Shown here: positions 26,077 to 34,421 of the stretch, in pieces
Layout of the letters: every line of letters starts with the position of its first letter
How positions within the stretch are numbered: position 1 is the first letter of the stretch
NCBI RefSeq assembly: GCF_042693015.1
Contig: NZ_CP170544.1
Span: 2,294,001-2,358,000, forward strand
Reading direction: 5' to 3'
Length of the DNA: 64,000 bases
Origin: Sphingomonas_E sp042693015
GTDB taxonomy: Bacteria > Pseudomonadota > Alphaproteobacteria > Sphingomonadales > Sphingomonadaceae
Translations under genes and position numbers: made by a program
Notes under the pieces: model-generated
Seen by the model: the letters and a program-made list of their open reading frames with translations, nothing else
The model's database searches: none
What the model was told of the DNA's origin: nothing

Positions 26077-27065
26077 TGACCAGAGACGAACTTCTTGAAC
26101 CTTTCGATCGACTTCTGGAGGATAGCTGTCCGCCGTCGGTCGCGCGCGCAATCGAGGCCGGGGGCTCGTCCACAGCTTTATGGACGCTGATCGACGCCTC
26201 GGGATTCCTCGACGCGCTCGTGCCCGAAGACGCTGGCGGCGCCGGATTGTCGCTTGCCGACGCAGCCCCCTTGCTGATGGCGCTCGGGCGCCACGCAGTC
26301 CCGCTTCCCGTCGGCGAAACGATGATCGCGCGCGCCCTCATCGCCGGCAAGCGCTCCGAACAGCCGTCGGGTCCTGTGCTGCTCGTTCCGGAGCATTGCA
26401 GCGCGCCGATACCGATGGCGCGTGCTGCAGGTGATGCGCTCGTCCAGTTCGGCGATCATTACATCCTTGCGCCGCTCGCTCAGGCGGAGCTTGTTCCGGC
26501 CAGCACTTCGGATCCTCTGACCGCAATCCTGCGCTGGCCGGCGAGGCTGAAGGGCCCCTCGTTTCCGGCGTCGCGCGATTTGCGAGAGCTTGCCGCAATC
26601 GTCGCAAGCGCGGCCATCGCGGGCGCCGCCGGGCGTCTGCTCGAGATGACCATCGCTTATGCCAATGACCGAACGCAGTTTGGCAAGCCGATCGCGCGTC
26701 AGCAGGCGGTCCAGCAGCAAATGGCCGTCATGGCAGAGCAAGTGATTGCCGCGCGCATGGCCGCCGAGATCGGTTGCCGCGCAGGGATCTCCGGCGGTCG
26801 GGCAGCGGCAGCAACCGCAAAATGCCGGGCGAGTGCGGCGGCGCTCGTGGTCGCGGACATCGCTCATGCCATCCATGGCGCCATCGGCATCAGCGAGGAA
26901 AGCGACGTACAGCTCTATTCGCGGCGCTTGCGCGAATGGCGGCTGGCGGGGGGCAGCGAAGGCTATTGGGCGTCGGAGCTTGGCCGATTGCGGCTGGCCG
27001 CGCCGGCGCTCTCGAGCGTCAATTTCGTTCGCCGGCATATCACCGACACGGACATGGCAGCATGA
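26076..27065 (+). CDS. Acyl-CoA dehydrogenase, shorter partner subunit
   Basis: A 329-residue acyl-CoA dehydrogenase-like protein, shorter than usual. It retains the C-terminal helical domain (R-T-Q-F-G-K-P-I-A-R-Q-Q-A-V-Q-Q-Q-M-A and A-I-H-G-A-I-G-I-S-E-E), but the middle beta domain is reduced and the catalytic segments are poorly kept. Start and stop overlap with both neighbours, so it should be made together with the larger subunit. A heteromeric FadE-like complex is the best guess; a regulatory or structural role is also possible. Confidence 0.85.
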   Translation: MTRDELLEPFDRLLEDSCPPSVARAIEAGGSSTALWTLIDASGFLDALVPEDAGGAGLSLADAAPLLMALGRHAVPLPVGETMIARALIAGKRSEQPSGPVLLVPEHCSAPIPMARAAGDALVQFGDHYILAPLAQAELVPASTSDPLTAILRWPARLKGPSFPASRDLRELAAIVASAAIAGAAGRLLEMTIAYANDRTQFGKPIARQQAVQQQMAVMAEQVIAARMAAEIGCRAGISGGRAAAATAKCRASAAALVVADIAHAIHGAIGISEESDVQLYSRRLREWRLAGGSEGYWASELGRLRLAAPALSSVNFVRRHITDTDMAA

Positions 27066-28030
27066 GAACACCGATTACCGAGTTGCTGGGCATCCGCTAT
27101 CCGATCGTCCAGGGCGGGATGATGTGGGTCGGCCGCGCCGAACTCGCCGCTGCCGTTTCCAATGCCGGAGGCCTGGGCATCCTGACCAGCCTTACCCAGC
27201 CGACCCCCGACGCGCTTGTCGAGGAGATCGAGCGCTGCAGGTCCATGACCGACAAGCCGTTCGGCGTGAACCTGACCTTCCTGCCCAGCAGCAACCCGCC
27301 GCCTTATGCCGACTATGTCTCGGCGATCATTGCGGCGGGCGTCACGATCGTCGAGACGGCCGGCAATAATCCGAAGGAATTCGTCGCCCGCTTCAAGGAT
27401 GCAGGGGTTCGGATCGTTCATAAATGCACCTCGGTTCGCCATGCGCTGTCGGCCGAGCGCAATGGCGTCGATGCGGTCAGCATCGACGGATATGAGGCTG
27501 CCGGCCATCCCGGTGAAGATGATGTCCCGGGCCTTGTCCTGATCCCGGCCGCGGCGCGCGCGCTCAGCATCCCCATCCTGGCCTCGGGCGGCTTTGCCGA
27601 CGGCCGTGGTCTTGCCGCCGCGCTGACGCTCGGTGCTCATGGCATCAACATGGGTACGCGCTTCATGCTCACCAGAGAGGCGCCGATCCACGACCGCATC
27701 AAGCAGGCGATCGTCGCGGGCACCGAGCGCGACACAAGGATCATCTTCAAGCCGTTCCGCAACACTGCGCGGGTTTTCCGCAACGCCATCTCCGAGGAGG
27801 TGGCGACGCGCGAGCGCTTGCCCGACGCGAGCTTTGCCGACGTCCAGCCGCTCGTCGCGGGCGCACGAGGACGCGGCGCGCTGGAATCGGGCGACGTCGA
27901 TGCGGGGCTCCTGTGGGCCGGCATGGCGATCGGGCTGATGGACGATGTCCCGAGCTGCGCAGACCTGATCGAACAGATTGTCGTCGACTGCCGCGCGTCG
28001 CTCGACGCCGCGGCGCGGCTGGCGGCCTGA
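27062..28030 (+). CDS. NMO/2-nitropropane dioxygenase family flavoprotein
   Basis: A 322-residue FMN-binding TIM barrel: Y-P-I-V-Q-G-G-M-M-W-V near residue 14, A-A-V-S-N-A-G-G-L-G-I, F-G-V-N-L-T-F, then A-G-G-H-type phosphate segments (E-A-A-G-H-P-G-E), P-I-L-A-S-G-G-F-A-D-G-R and G-A-H-G-I-N-M-G-T-R-F. Family members include nitronate monooxygenases and enoyl reductases; in CoA-ester operons like this one a double-bond reductase role is as likely as nitronate oxidation. It overlaps the preceding gene by four bases (ATGA). Confidence 0.88.
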   Translation: MRTPITELLGIRYPIVQGGMMWVGRAELAAAVSNAGGLGILTSLTQPTPDALVEEIERCRSMTDKPFGVNLTFLPSSNPPPYADYVSAIIAAGVTIVETAGNNPKEFVARFKDAGVRIVHKCTSVRHALSAERNGVDAVSIDGYEAAGHPGEDDVPGLVLIPAAARALSIPILASGGFADGRGLAAALTLGAHGINMGTRFMLTREAPIHDRIKQAIVAGTERDTRIIFKPFRNTARVFRNAISEEVATRERLPDASFADVQPLVAGARGRGALESGDVDAGLLWAGMAIGLMDDVPSCADLIEQIVVDCRASLDAAARLAA

Positions 28031-28043
28031 GGATCGGGAAAGC

Positions 28044-28922
28044 ATGTCTTACGCGACCATCCGCTACGACATGGACGACGGCCTGCTGCAGTTGCAGCTG
28101 AACCGGCCTGACCATCTCAACGCCTTCACCGTCGAGATGGCCGATGAGCTGGTCGATGCCTATACGCGCGCCAGTGCCGACGATGCGGTGAAGGCGATCG
28201 TGGTGAGTGGCGCCGGTCGCGCCTTCTGCGCAGGCATGGATCTGTCGGTAGGCGGCAATGTCTTCGGTCTGGACGAAAGCCTGCACCCGACGCTGGCGGA
28301 CATGCAGGACCGGCTCGAGGATGCCGACATCCAGCGCGGCGTTCGCGACACAGGGGGACCGGTCGCCCTGGCCATGTTCGGGTGCACCAAGCCGATCATC
28401 GGCGCGATCCATGGCGCCGCGGTAGGCATCGGCGCCACCATGACCCTGCCCATGGACTTCCGCCTCGCATCGTCGGACGCCCGCTTTGGCTTCGTATTCG
28501 GCCGCCTTGGCATCACGCCCGAGGCCTGCTCCACCTGGTTCCTGCCCCGGATCATTGGCTTCGACAAAGCCCTCGAGTGGCTCTTCAGCGCGCGCATTCT
28601 GCCGGTCGAGGAAGCCCTCTCGGCCGGCCTCGTTCGTTCGGTGCATGCGCCCGAGACACTACTGGACGAGGCCAGCGCCTTTGCGCGCCGGCTGGTCGCG
28701 GACCGCTCGCCCGTCAGCACCGCCTTGATCCGGCAGATGATCTATCGGAACGCAGGTGCTCGCCATCCGATCGACGCCCATCGGGTGGAGTCGCTTGCAA
28801 TGTTCTACACCAGCATTGCCGACGGCCGGGAAGGCGTCGACGCCTTTGTCGCCAAGCGCAAACCCGTCTTCAGGGGACGAGCATCCGAGCTTCCCCCATT
28901 CCATCCCTGGAATGACAATTAG
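28044..28922 (+). CDS. Enoyl-CoA hydratase/isomerase family protein
   Basis: A 292-residue crotonase-fold protein with L-N-R-P-D-H-L-N-A-F at the start, G-A-G-R-A-F-C-A-G-M-D-L-S near residue 65, and A-I-H-G-A-A-V-G-I-G-A-T-M-T-L-P-M-D near 125. R-L-G-I-T-P-E-A-C-S-T-W-F-L-P is the usual active-site region with Glu. It is the last gene of the operon starting at 24907; GAGGA precedes ATG 28044. It is distinct from the copy at 23052. It hydrates the enoyl-CoA made by the dehydrogenases. Confidence 0.92.
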   Translation: MSYATIRYDMDDGLLQLQLNRPDHLNAFTVEMADELVDAYTRASADDAVKAIVVSGAGRAFCAGMDLSVGGNVFGLDESLHPTLADMQDRLEDADIQRGVRDTGGPVALAMFGCTKPIIGAIHGAAVGIGATMTLPMDFRLASSDARFGFVFGRLGITPEACSTWFLPRIIGFDKALEWLFSARILPVEEALSAGLVRSVHAPETLLDEASAFARRLVADRSPVSTALIRQMIYRNAGARHPIDAHRVESLAMFYTSIADGREGVDAFVAKRKPVFRGRASELPPFHPWNDN

Positions 28923-28976
28923 TCCCGGAATTCGGGCGTCGGAGCCAATCCCGTCTTGCAGCCGGCGCACAAAATG

Positions 28977-28992
28977 GTAAGCACTCACTAAC
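28977..28992. promoter_or_regulatory. Regulon palindrome, site 4 (GTAAGC-ACTC-ACTAAC)
   Basis: Lies 29 bases before GTG 29022, the start of the second oxygenase gene. The position relative to the start mirrors site 2 before its paralogue. Confidence 0.55.
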
Positions 28993-29021
28993 TACAAGAA
29001 TCGCGACGAGAGGAAACAGAA

Positions 29022-30089
29022 GTGGCACGAGATCTCGCATCCGCTATCCGACCGGTTGCCGAGCCCCGCATCGTGGACGGCGCCTATAGCGCGGACCAGC
29101 ATCGCCGAATGGTCGACGTCGTCCGTCGCGAGGGTCCCTGGCAATTGATCCTTGCCCAGCATTTCGCCTCCGCCGAAGAGGTGATCGCGACCATGTCGGG
29201 CGCGATGCCCGAAGGCGTCGTCCCCACCTTCGACATGTTCCTGACCCCCAACTTCCGGGGCTATTTCGCCAAATATGGCACCTGCCTCTACCCGGAACTC
29301 GAGGACTGCTTTCACAATTCGGAGTTCCTCGCGCTTGCCCGCTCCTACTGGAAGGCGGACTATGCGCGTCCCGACAACATGCTGTTCAACATCCAGGGAC
29401 CGTCGCACAGCCACGACCCGGCCCACCTGGATGCGACGCAGTTCCGCGGGATCAGCCAGAAGAATACTCCGATCTGGCTCATGAACACCATGACCAAATC
29501 CGGTCTCTTCCAGCATTGGCTCATGAAGAAGGCGCAGGTCATCGCCTGGTTCTACAAGGGGACGATCGGCGGCGGCTTCACATACTGGCCGGAGGGCCCT
29601 CTCGCAGAGCCGAAGCGGCTTGCCGCGCCCATGTGGAACCGGGCCGTCGTCGTGCAGAACGAGATGATGTACCACCGGGGCGAGGCCAATGGCCCGGTCG
29701 ACCAGAGGATGCCCGAAGGGCTGGCATTCAACTCCCTGTTCGCGGCCGACCCGGCCGTCGCAGACGGCTGGCAGATCACCACCGATGGCGAAGTCATCCA
29801 GAAAATACCGGCCGGTGAAATGCGCTTCCTGGTCCACTGGGGCGCCGAGATCTATTCCGACCTCGACGAGCTCCGGATGGTGATGGAGCATAGCGACGAC
29901 CTCACCCACGACCAGGTCTTCGACATGTTCATCAAGGATATGGTCGACCGTGGCCACCGCTTCGAGGTTCCGACCGATCCGCTCCATGACCGCGCGTTCA
30001 TCAAGTTGCTGACGTCGGTCTATGACCTCGGAACGCCGCGCATCTACCCGCTCGAAGCGCCCGGTCCCCACCAGCAGCTGGCGGCCTGA
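29022..30089 (+). CDS. Putative non-haem Fe(II) oxygenase, paralogue of the gene at 14960
   Basis: A 355-residue soluble protein, full-length paralogue of the 14960-16042 product. The putative iron ligands are His135 and Asp137 (A-H-L-D-A-T-Q-F-R-G) and His218 (Y-H-R-G-E-A-N-G-P). Other shared blocks are L-I-L-A-Q-H-F-A-S-A-E-E, D-M-F-L-T-P-N-F-R-G and F-T-Y-W-P-E-G-P-L. The triad suggests a Fe(II)/2-oxoglutarate-type dioxygenase, but I cannot name the family and the assignment is inference. It starts with GTG behind AGAGGAA, with a regulon palindrome immediately upstream. It leads the operon that runs on through CoA-transferase and dehydrogenase genes. Confidence 0.6.
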   Translation: MARDLASAIRPVAEPRIVDGAYSADQHRRMVDVVRREGPWQLILAQHFASAEEVIATMSGAMPEGVVPTFDMFLTPNFRGYFAKYGTCLYPELEDCFHNSEFLALARSYWKADYARPDNMLFNIQGPSHSHDPAHLDATQFRGISQKNTPIWLMNTMTKSGLFQHWLMKKAQVIAWFYKGTIGGGFTYWPEGPLAEPKRLAAPMWNRAVVVQNEMMYHRGEANGPVDQRMPEGLAFNSLFAADPAVADGWQITTDGEVIQKIPAGEMRFLVHWGAEIYSDLDELRMVMEHSDDLTHDQVFDMFIKDMVDRGHRFEVPTDPLHDRAFIKLLTSVYDLGTPRIYPLEAPGPHQQLAA

Positions 30090-30213
30090 AGAGATGCCCG
30101 GGCGAGATGCTTCGGCGTCCCGCCTCTACGATCGACCAATTTCCGTGGAGAAGCGAATTGCGCCTGCCCTGCCCGGCCTTATCCATGACAAGAATGACCA
30201 AGCGGAGCCCGCG

Positions 30214-31449
30214 ATGACCGCGACCGCTTCCGGTCCGCTCGCCGGGCTCAAGGTGCTTGATCTCTCGCGCGTGCTGGCCGGACCCTGGTCGACACAGATC
30301 CTGGGTGACCTGGGCGCTGAGGTGATCAAGGTCGAGCAGCCCGGCCAGGGTGATGATACGCGACGCTGGGGCCCGCCTTTTCTCGACGATGGGTCGGGGG
30401 ATTCGGCTTATTATTTGTGCGCCAATCGCAACAAGCGATCGATCGCGGTCGATCTGTCGAATCGCGAAGGCGCGGACCTCATCCGGGAACTGGCCGCGCA
30501 ATCCGACATCGTCGTCGAGAATTTCAGGGTGGGCGGTCTTGCCAAGTACCGGCTCGATTATCCCTCGCTCAGCGCGCTCAATCCACGTCTCATATATTGC
30601 TCGATCACCGGGTTCGGACAGGACGGCCCGTATCGTGACCGGGGAGGCTATGACTTTCTCATCCAGGGCATGAGCGGCCTGATGAGCGTCACCGGCCGGC
30701 CCGACGGCGAGCCCGGCGGCGGCCCGATGAAAGTGGGCATCCCGATCAGCGATCTCTTCACGGGTCTCTATGCCGTGATCGCGATCCTGGCAGCGATAGA
30801 GGACCGGCATCGGACCGGCCTTGGGCAGCATATCGACTGCGCCCTTCTCGATACGCAGGTCGGGCTCCTCGCCAACCAGGCCTCCAATTATCTCAACGGG
30901 GGAATGACACCGCGCCGCCTGGGCAATGAACATCCCAATACCGTGCCCTACCAGGATTTTGCCTGCGCGGACGGTGATGTGCTGGTGGCGCTCGGTAACG
31001 ACCGCCAGTTTCAATCCTTCTGCAGCCTCATAGGCTTGCCCGACCTGCCGTCGGATCCGCGCTTTGTCGACAACGGCGCTCGCAATCGCAACCGGCAAGC
31101 GCTGCAGGACGCAATTCGCCCTGCGGTCGCGACCTGGCAGTCGGACCAGCTCATTGCCGCCATGGAACTGGCCAAGCTTCCGGGTGGCAAGGTCAACGAG
31201 ATACCCGAGATTCTCGCCGACCCGCAAATTTCGGCGCGCGGGCTCATCCGGCACATGACGCGCTCCGATGGCACCGAGATCCGCGTCCTCGGCTTTCCAG
31301 CCAGGCTCTCGCGGACGCCAGCCGATTATCGTCGCGCGCCGCCACGCTCAGGCGAGGACACCGCGAGCGTGCTCGCGGACGTGCTCCGCATCTCAGAACA
31401 GCAGATCGCCCGGCTCAAGGCCGATGGCATTATCGCGGAGTCCCTTTGA
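30214..31449 (+). CDS. CaiB/BaiF family CoA-transferase (class III)
   Basis: A 411-residue formyl-CoA-transferase-like protein: G-L-K-V-L-D-L-S-R-V-L-A-G-P-W at the N-terminus, D-L-G-A-E-V-I-K-V-E, N-R-N-K-R-S-I-A-V-D-L, Y-C-S-I-T-G-F-G-Q-D-G-P-Y, and S-D-L-F-T-G-L-Y-A with the catalytic Asp. It moves CoA from one carboxylic acid to another, probably activating the substrate of the pathway. It shares its stop with the start of the aldehyde dehydrogenase gene (TGATG). Confidence 0.93.
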   Translation: MTATASGPLAGLKVLDLSRVLAGPWSTQILGDLGAEVIKVEQPGQGDDTRRWGPPFLDDGSGDSAYYLCANRNKRSIAVDLSNREGADLIRELAAQSDIVVENFRVGGLAKYRLDYPSLSALNPRLIYCSITGFGQDGPYRDRGGYDFLIQGMSGLMSVTGRPDGEPGGGPMKVGIPISDLFTGLYAVIAILAAIEDRHRTGLGQHIDCALLDTQVGLLANQASNYLNGGMTPRRLGNEHPNTVPYQDFACADGDVLVALGNDRQFQSFCSLIGLPDLPSDPRFVDNGARNRNRQALQDAIRPAVATWQSDQLIAAMELAKLPGGKVNEIPEILADPQISARGLIRHMTRSDGTEIRVLGFPARLSRTPADYRRAPPRSGEDTASVLADVLRISEQQIARLKADGIIAESL

Positions 31450-32885
31450 TGCTTGGCCGTCAGCTCATCGATGGACAATGGCGCAGCGAAGGCACGCTTA
31501 TCCCGACGGTCAATCCGTCGGATCTGGACGAAATCGTCGGCCAATATCCGCAGGCCAGCCTGGCGGATGCGCAGGAGGCTCTTGCCGTTGCGCGGGCCCA
31601 GCTCCCGTCTTGGTCGCGCACCAATATCCAGAAGCGGGCCGATATCCTGCGAAAGACCGGCGATTTGCTCCTGGCGCGCGCCAATGATGTGGGAACACTC
31701 CTTGCGCGAGAGGAAGGCAAGACCCTCGCCGAGGGCATTGGCGAGACGGTTCGGGCAGCACAGGTGTTCCACTATTTCGCCGGCGAAGTGCTTCGCCATC
31801 CCGGGCAATGGCACGACTCGCTTCGTGACGGTCACAATGTCATCGTCAGCTACGAGCCGGTGGGCGTGGTCGCCGCGATTACACCCTGGAATTTTCCGAT
31901 CGCGATCCCGGCCTGGAAGACCGCGGCAGCCCTTGCCTATGGCAATACCGTCATTCTCAAGCCGTCCGAATTCGCTCCGGGATGCGCCGTGCAGCTTGCC
32001 GAGATGCTCGTCGAGGCAGGACTGCCCGCAGGCGTGTTCAATCTGCTCCTGGGCAATGGTCGCGTTATCGGCCAGACGCTTGTTGAGGAAGCCGACGCCG
32101 TCACCTTCACGGGTGCAACTCCCACCGGCCGCCACATCCTCCAGATGGCCGCACCTGCGATGACCAAGGTCCAGCTCGAGCTGGGCGGCAAGAATCCCTT
32201 CATCGTTCTCGACGATGCAGACCTCGATGTTGCCGTCGAGGCCGCGGCGCAAGGAACCTGGGGTCAGACCGGGCAACGCTGTACGGGCTCTGAAAGGATC
32301 ATCGTCACCAAGGGCATTCACGATGCCTTTGTCGAGAGACTGATCAAGGCCGTTGACGCGTTCCGGGTCGGTCATGCGCTGGATAGCAGCACCCAGATCG
32401 GGCCCGTCGCCAATCTGGCACAGCTCGAGAAGAATCTCGGCTTCATTGAGCGCGCGAGAGCAAGCGGGGCTGAAGTTGCGGTCGGCGGCCACCTGGTCGA
32501 GGCGCGCACGCGGGGGCATTTCCTGGCGCCGACGCTGTTCCTCGACACCGACAACAGGATGGAACTCAATCGCGAGGAAATCTTCGGTCCCGTCGCCGGC
32601 ATCATCAAGGTCGAGGATTTCGATGAGGCGATTGCGGTCGCCGGCGACTGCGAGCTGGCCCTCTCATCGGGGATCGCGACGACCAGTCTCAGGAATGCCG
32701 AACGCTATCGCCGCGAATCCACGGCGGGCATGGTGACCGTGAATGCGCCGACGGCCGGCGTCGAATATCATGTTCCGTTCGGAGGGCGGGCGCCGTCCGG
32801 CTTCGGGGGACGCGAACAGGGCTCCGCGAGCGCCGAATTCTTCACCGAGATCAAGACCACCTACATCAATCACGGCGTCCTCTGA
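31449..32885 (+). CDS. NAD(P)-dependent aldehyde dehydrogenase
   Basis: A 478-residue aldehyde dehydrogenase with P-W-N-F-P-I-A-I-P, K-P-S-E-F-A-P, F-T-G-A-T-P-T-G, the general base Glu in L-E-L-G-G-K-N-P, the catalytic Cys in G-Q-R-C-T-G-S-E, and E-I-F-G-P-V near the end. It most resembles the alpha-ketoglutarate semialdehyde / succinate semialdehyde group, so a semialdehyde substrate is plausible. ATG 31449 overlaps the CoA-transferase stop; a TTG three bases earlier is in frame. Confidence 0.92.
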   Translation: MLGRQLIDGQWRSEGTLIPTVNPSDLDEIVGQYPQASLADAQEALAVARAQLPSWSRTNIQKRADILRKTGDLLLARANDVGTLLAREEGKTLAEGIGETVRAAQVFHYFAGEVLRHPGQWHDSLRDGHNVIVSYEPVGVVAAITPWNFPIAIPAWKTAAALAYGNTVILKPSEFAPGCAVQLAEMLVEAGLPAGVFNLLLGNGRVIGQTLVEEADAVTFTGATPTGRHILQMAAPAMTKVQLELGGKNPFIVLDDADLDVAVEAAAQGTWGQTGQRCTGSERIIVTKGIHDAFVERLIKAVDAFRVGHALDSSTQIGPVANLAQLEKNLGFIERARASGAEVAVGGHLVEARTRGHFLAPTLFLDTDNRMELNREEIFGPVAGIIKVEDFDEAIAVAGDCELALSSGIATTSLRNAERYRRESTAGMVTVNAPTAGVEYHVPFGGRAPSGFGGREQGSASAEFFTEIKTTYINHGVL

Positions 32886-32905
32886 GCGCCTGGGGAGAGC
32901 GGACA

Positions 32906-33814
32906 TTGGTTACGAAGGTAGGATTTATCGGACTGGGCGCGATGGGTCTTCCCATGGCGTCCAATCTCCAGCGGAAAGGCTTCGACCTCAACGTTTTCGA
33001 CCTTGATCCAGCGCGGATCGACAGGCTCGCGGAGCTGGGCGCGCGCAGGGCATCGTCGATTGCGGAGGCCGCGCGCGGGGCGGACATCGTCGTGACAATG
33101 CTGCCGGCGACACCCCATGTCGAAAGCGTCGTACTCGGTCCCGACGGCGTTCTCGCCCACATCGATCGGACCGCCGTGCTGATGGACATGTCGACCATCG
33201 ATGCGAACGGAACGGATCGTGTCGCCAAGGCCTGCGCGGACATCGGCGTCGCCTTCACCGACTGTCCCGTTGGTCGCCTGGTCCTTCATGCCGAGCGAGG
33301 CGAAAGCCTCTTCATGGTCGGCGCGGATGACGCGACGTTCGAGCGGGTGAAGCCGCTTCTCGATGCCATGGGAACCGCGATCCATCGCTGTGGCCCCGCC
33401 GGCATGGGATCGCGAATGAAGCTCGTTAACAATTTTATGTTGCTCACCGTGGCCGAGGTCTGCGCCGAGGCGATCACGCTTGGCAGCAAGCTTGGCCTCG
33501 ATGTCGAGACGATGCGCGACGTGACCGGTGCCACGACGGCGCAAAATGGCCAGTTCCATACGCTGATGGTCAACAAGGTGCTGAAAGGCGACACGCAGCC
33601 CGGCTTCACCATCGACCTCGCCTTCAAGGACCTGACCCTGGCGATGACGGCGGCGGCGGAACAGCGGATCGGCTTGCCGGTCGGCGCGGCCGCTCACGCG
33701 GTCCTGGGCGGCGCGCGCGCCACACCCTTCGCATCGCAGGACTATTCCGCATTGCTTGATCTGGCGTGCGAACGGGCGGGGATCGCACCGCCGCGTCTCA
33801 GGGGCGACGCCTAA
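32906..33814 (+). CDS. 3-hydroxyisobutyrate dehydrogenase-family oxidoreductase
   Basis: A 302-residue beta-hydroxyacid dehydrogenase. The Rossmann motif is G-F-I-G-L-G-A-M-G-L-P-M-A-S-N-L. The substrate loop, usually D-A-P-V-S-G-G, reads D-C-P-V-G-R-L here, and the catalytic Lys is in G-S-R-M-K-L-V-N-N. The loop change suggests a substrate other than 3-hydroxyisobutyrate. It starts with TTG 32906 behind GGGGAGAG and lies in the operon from 29022. Confidence 0.9.
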   Translation: MVTKVGFIGLGAMGLPMASNLQRKGFDLNVFDLDPARIDRLAELGARRASSIAEAARGADIVVTMLPATPHVESVVLGPDGVLAHIDRTAVLMDMSTIDANGTDRVAKACADIGVAFTDCPVGRLVLHAERGESLFMVGADDATFERVKPLLDAMGTAIHRCGPAGMGSRMKLVNNFMLLTVAEVCAEAITLGSKLGLDVETMRDVTGATTAQNGQFHTLMVNKVLKGDTQPGFTIDLAFKDLTLAMTAAAEQRIGLPVGAAAHAVLGGARATPFASQDYSALLDLACERAGIAPPRLRGDA

Positions 33815-33834
33815 ATCCGGGACGAGGACGACAC

Positions 33835-34263
33835 ATGATGGCTAGTCTCACGGCTGACGACAAGGTTGCGATCATCGAACTGATATCGCGTTTTGCGCAC
33901 TGCTCCGACTATGGCGACTGGGCTGCGCTTGAAACCCTCTACACGGCCGATGTCGTCACCGAGCTCGAAGGCCATGCCATTCGCTATGAAGGCATCGCCG
34001 ACCAGATCCGGCACGCACAGGTTTCGGCCGAACAGACCAATGGCAAGAACCGGCATTATTTCTTCAATTTCCTGGTGGGTGAGGCCGACGGTGCGGTCAT
34101 CGCGGAATATTTCTTCCTGAACGTGAATGCCGGGGCGCAGCCGCTCACCGGACAGATCGTCACAAGCGGTCGAAACCGGGACACTGTCGAGCGAACGCCC
34201 GACGGCTGGAAGATCTCGCGTCGCTTCGTACGCTTCGACCAGAGCTTTGATCTCGATTTTTAA
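33835..34263 (+). CDS. SnoaL-like / nuclear transport factor 2-fold protein
   Basis: A 142-residue protein with the SnoaL-like cone fold: I-I-E-L-I-S-R-F-A-H-C-S-D-Y-G-D-W and L-Y-T-A-D-V-V-T near the start, and a W-K-I-S-R-R-F-V strand at the end. Members are ketosteroid isomerase-like enzymes, dehydratases or small-molecule-binding subunits. The position at the end of a CoA-ester operon fits an isomerase or hydratase, but the active residues cannot be assigned with confidence. ATG 33835 or 33838 may be the start. Confidence 0.82.
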   Translation: MMASLTADDKVAIIELISRFAHCSDYGDWAALETLYTADVVTELEGHAIRYEGIADQIRHAQVSAEQTNGKNRHYFFNFLVGEADGAVIAEYFFLNVNAGAQPLTGQIVTSGRNRDTVERTPDGWKISRRFVRFDQSFDLDF

Positions 34264-34321
34264 GACCTACGGTATCCGTGACGCGGTTCGAGACCCGTCA
34301 CCCGAGTGCAAGTTGCGTTAT

Positions 34322-34337
34322 GTAAGTAGTCACTACA
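34322..34337. promoter_or_regulatory. Regulon palindrome, site 5 (GTAAGT-AGTC-ACTACA)
   Basis: First of two tandem copies upstream of the TonB-receptor gene at 34422. The start-to-start distance to site 6 is 24 bases. Confidence 0.6.
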
Positions 34338-34345
34338 TAAAATAT

Positions 34346-34361
34346 GTGAGTCAGTACTCGC
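34346..34361. promoter_or_regulatory. Regulon palindrome, site 6 (GTGAGT-CAGT-ACTCGC)
   Basis: Second tandem copy, 60 bases upstream of ATG 34422. The pair suggests cooperative binding at the receptor promoter. Confidence 0.55.
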
Positions 34362-34421
34362 TAAGGTTGCATCCTAATTTGCCACGAGATGCCACCGGAA
34401 CATTAACAAGGGGAGGCAATT

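Noticed and set aside
34322..34361. Tandem repeats considered as a CRISPR or iteron array
   Set aside because: Only two copies here, each is a dyad, and the same motif occurs singly before four other transcription units, so an operator explains it better.
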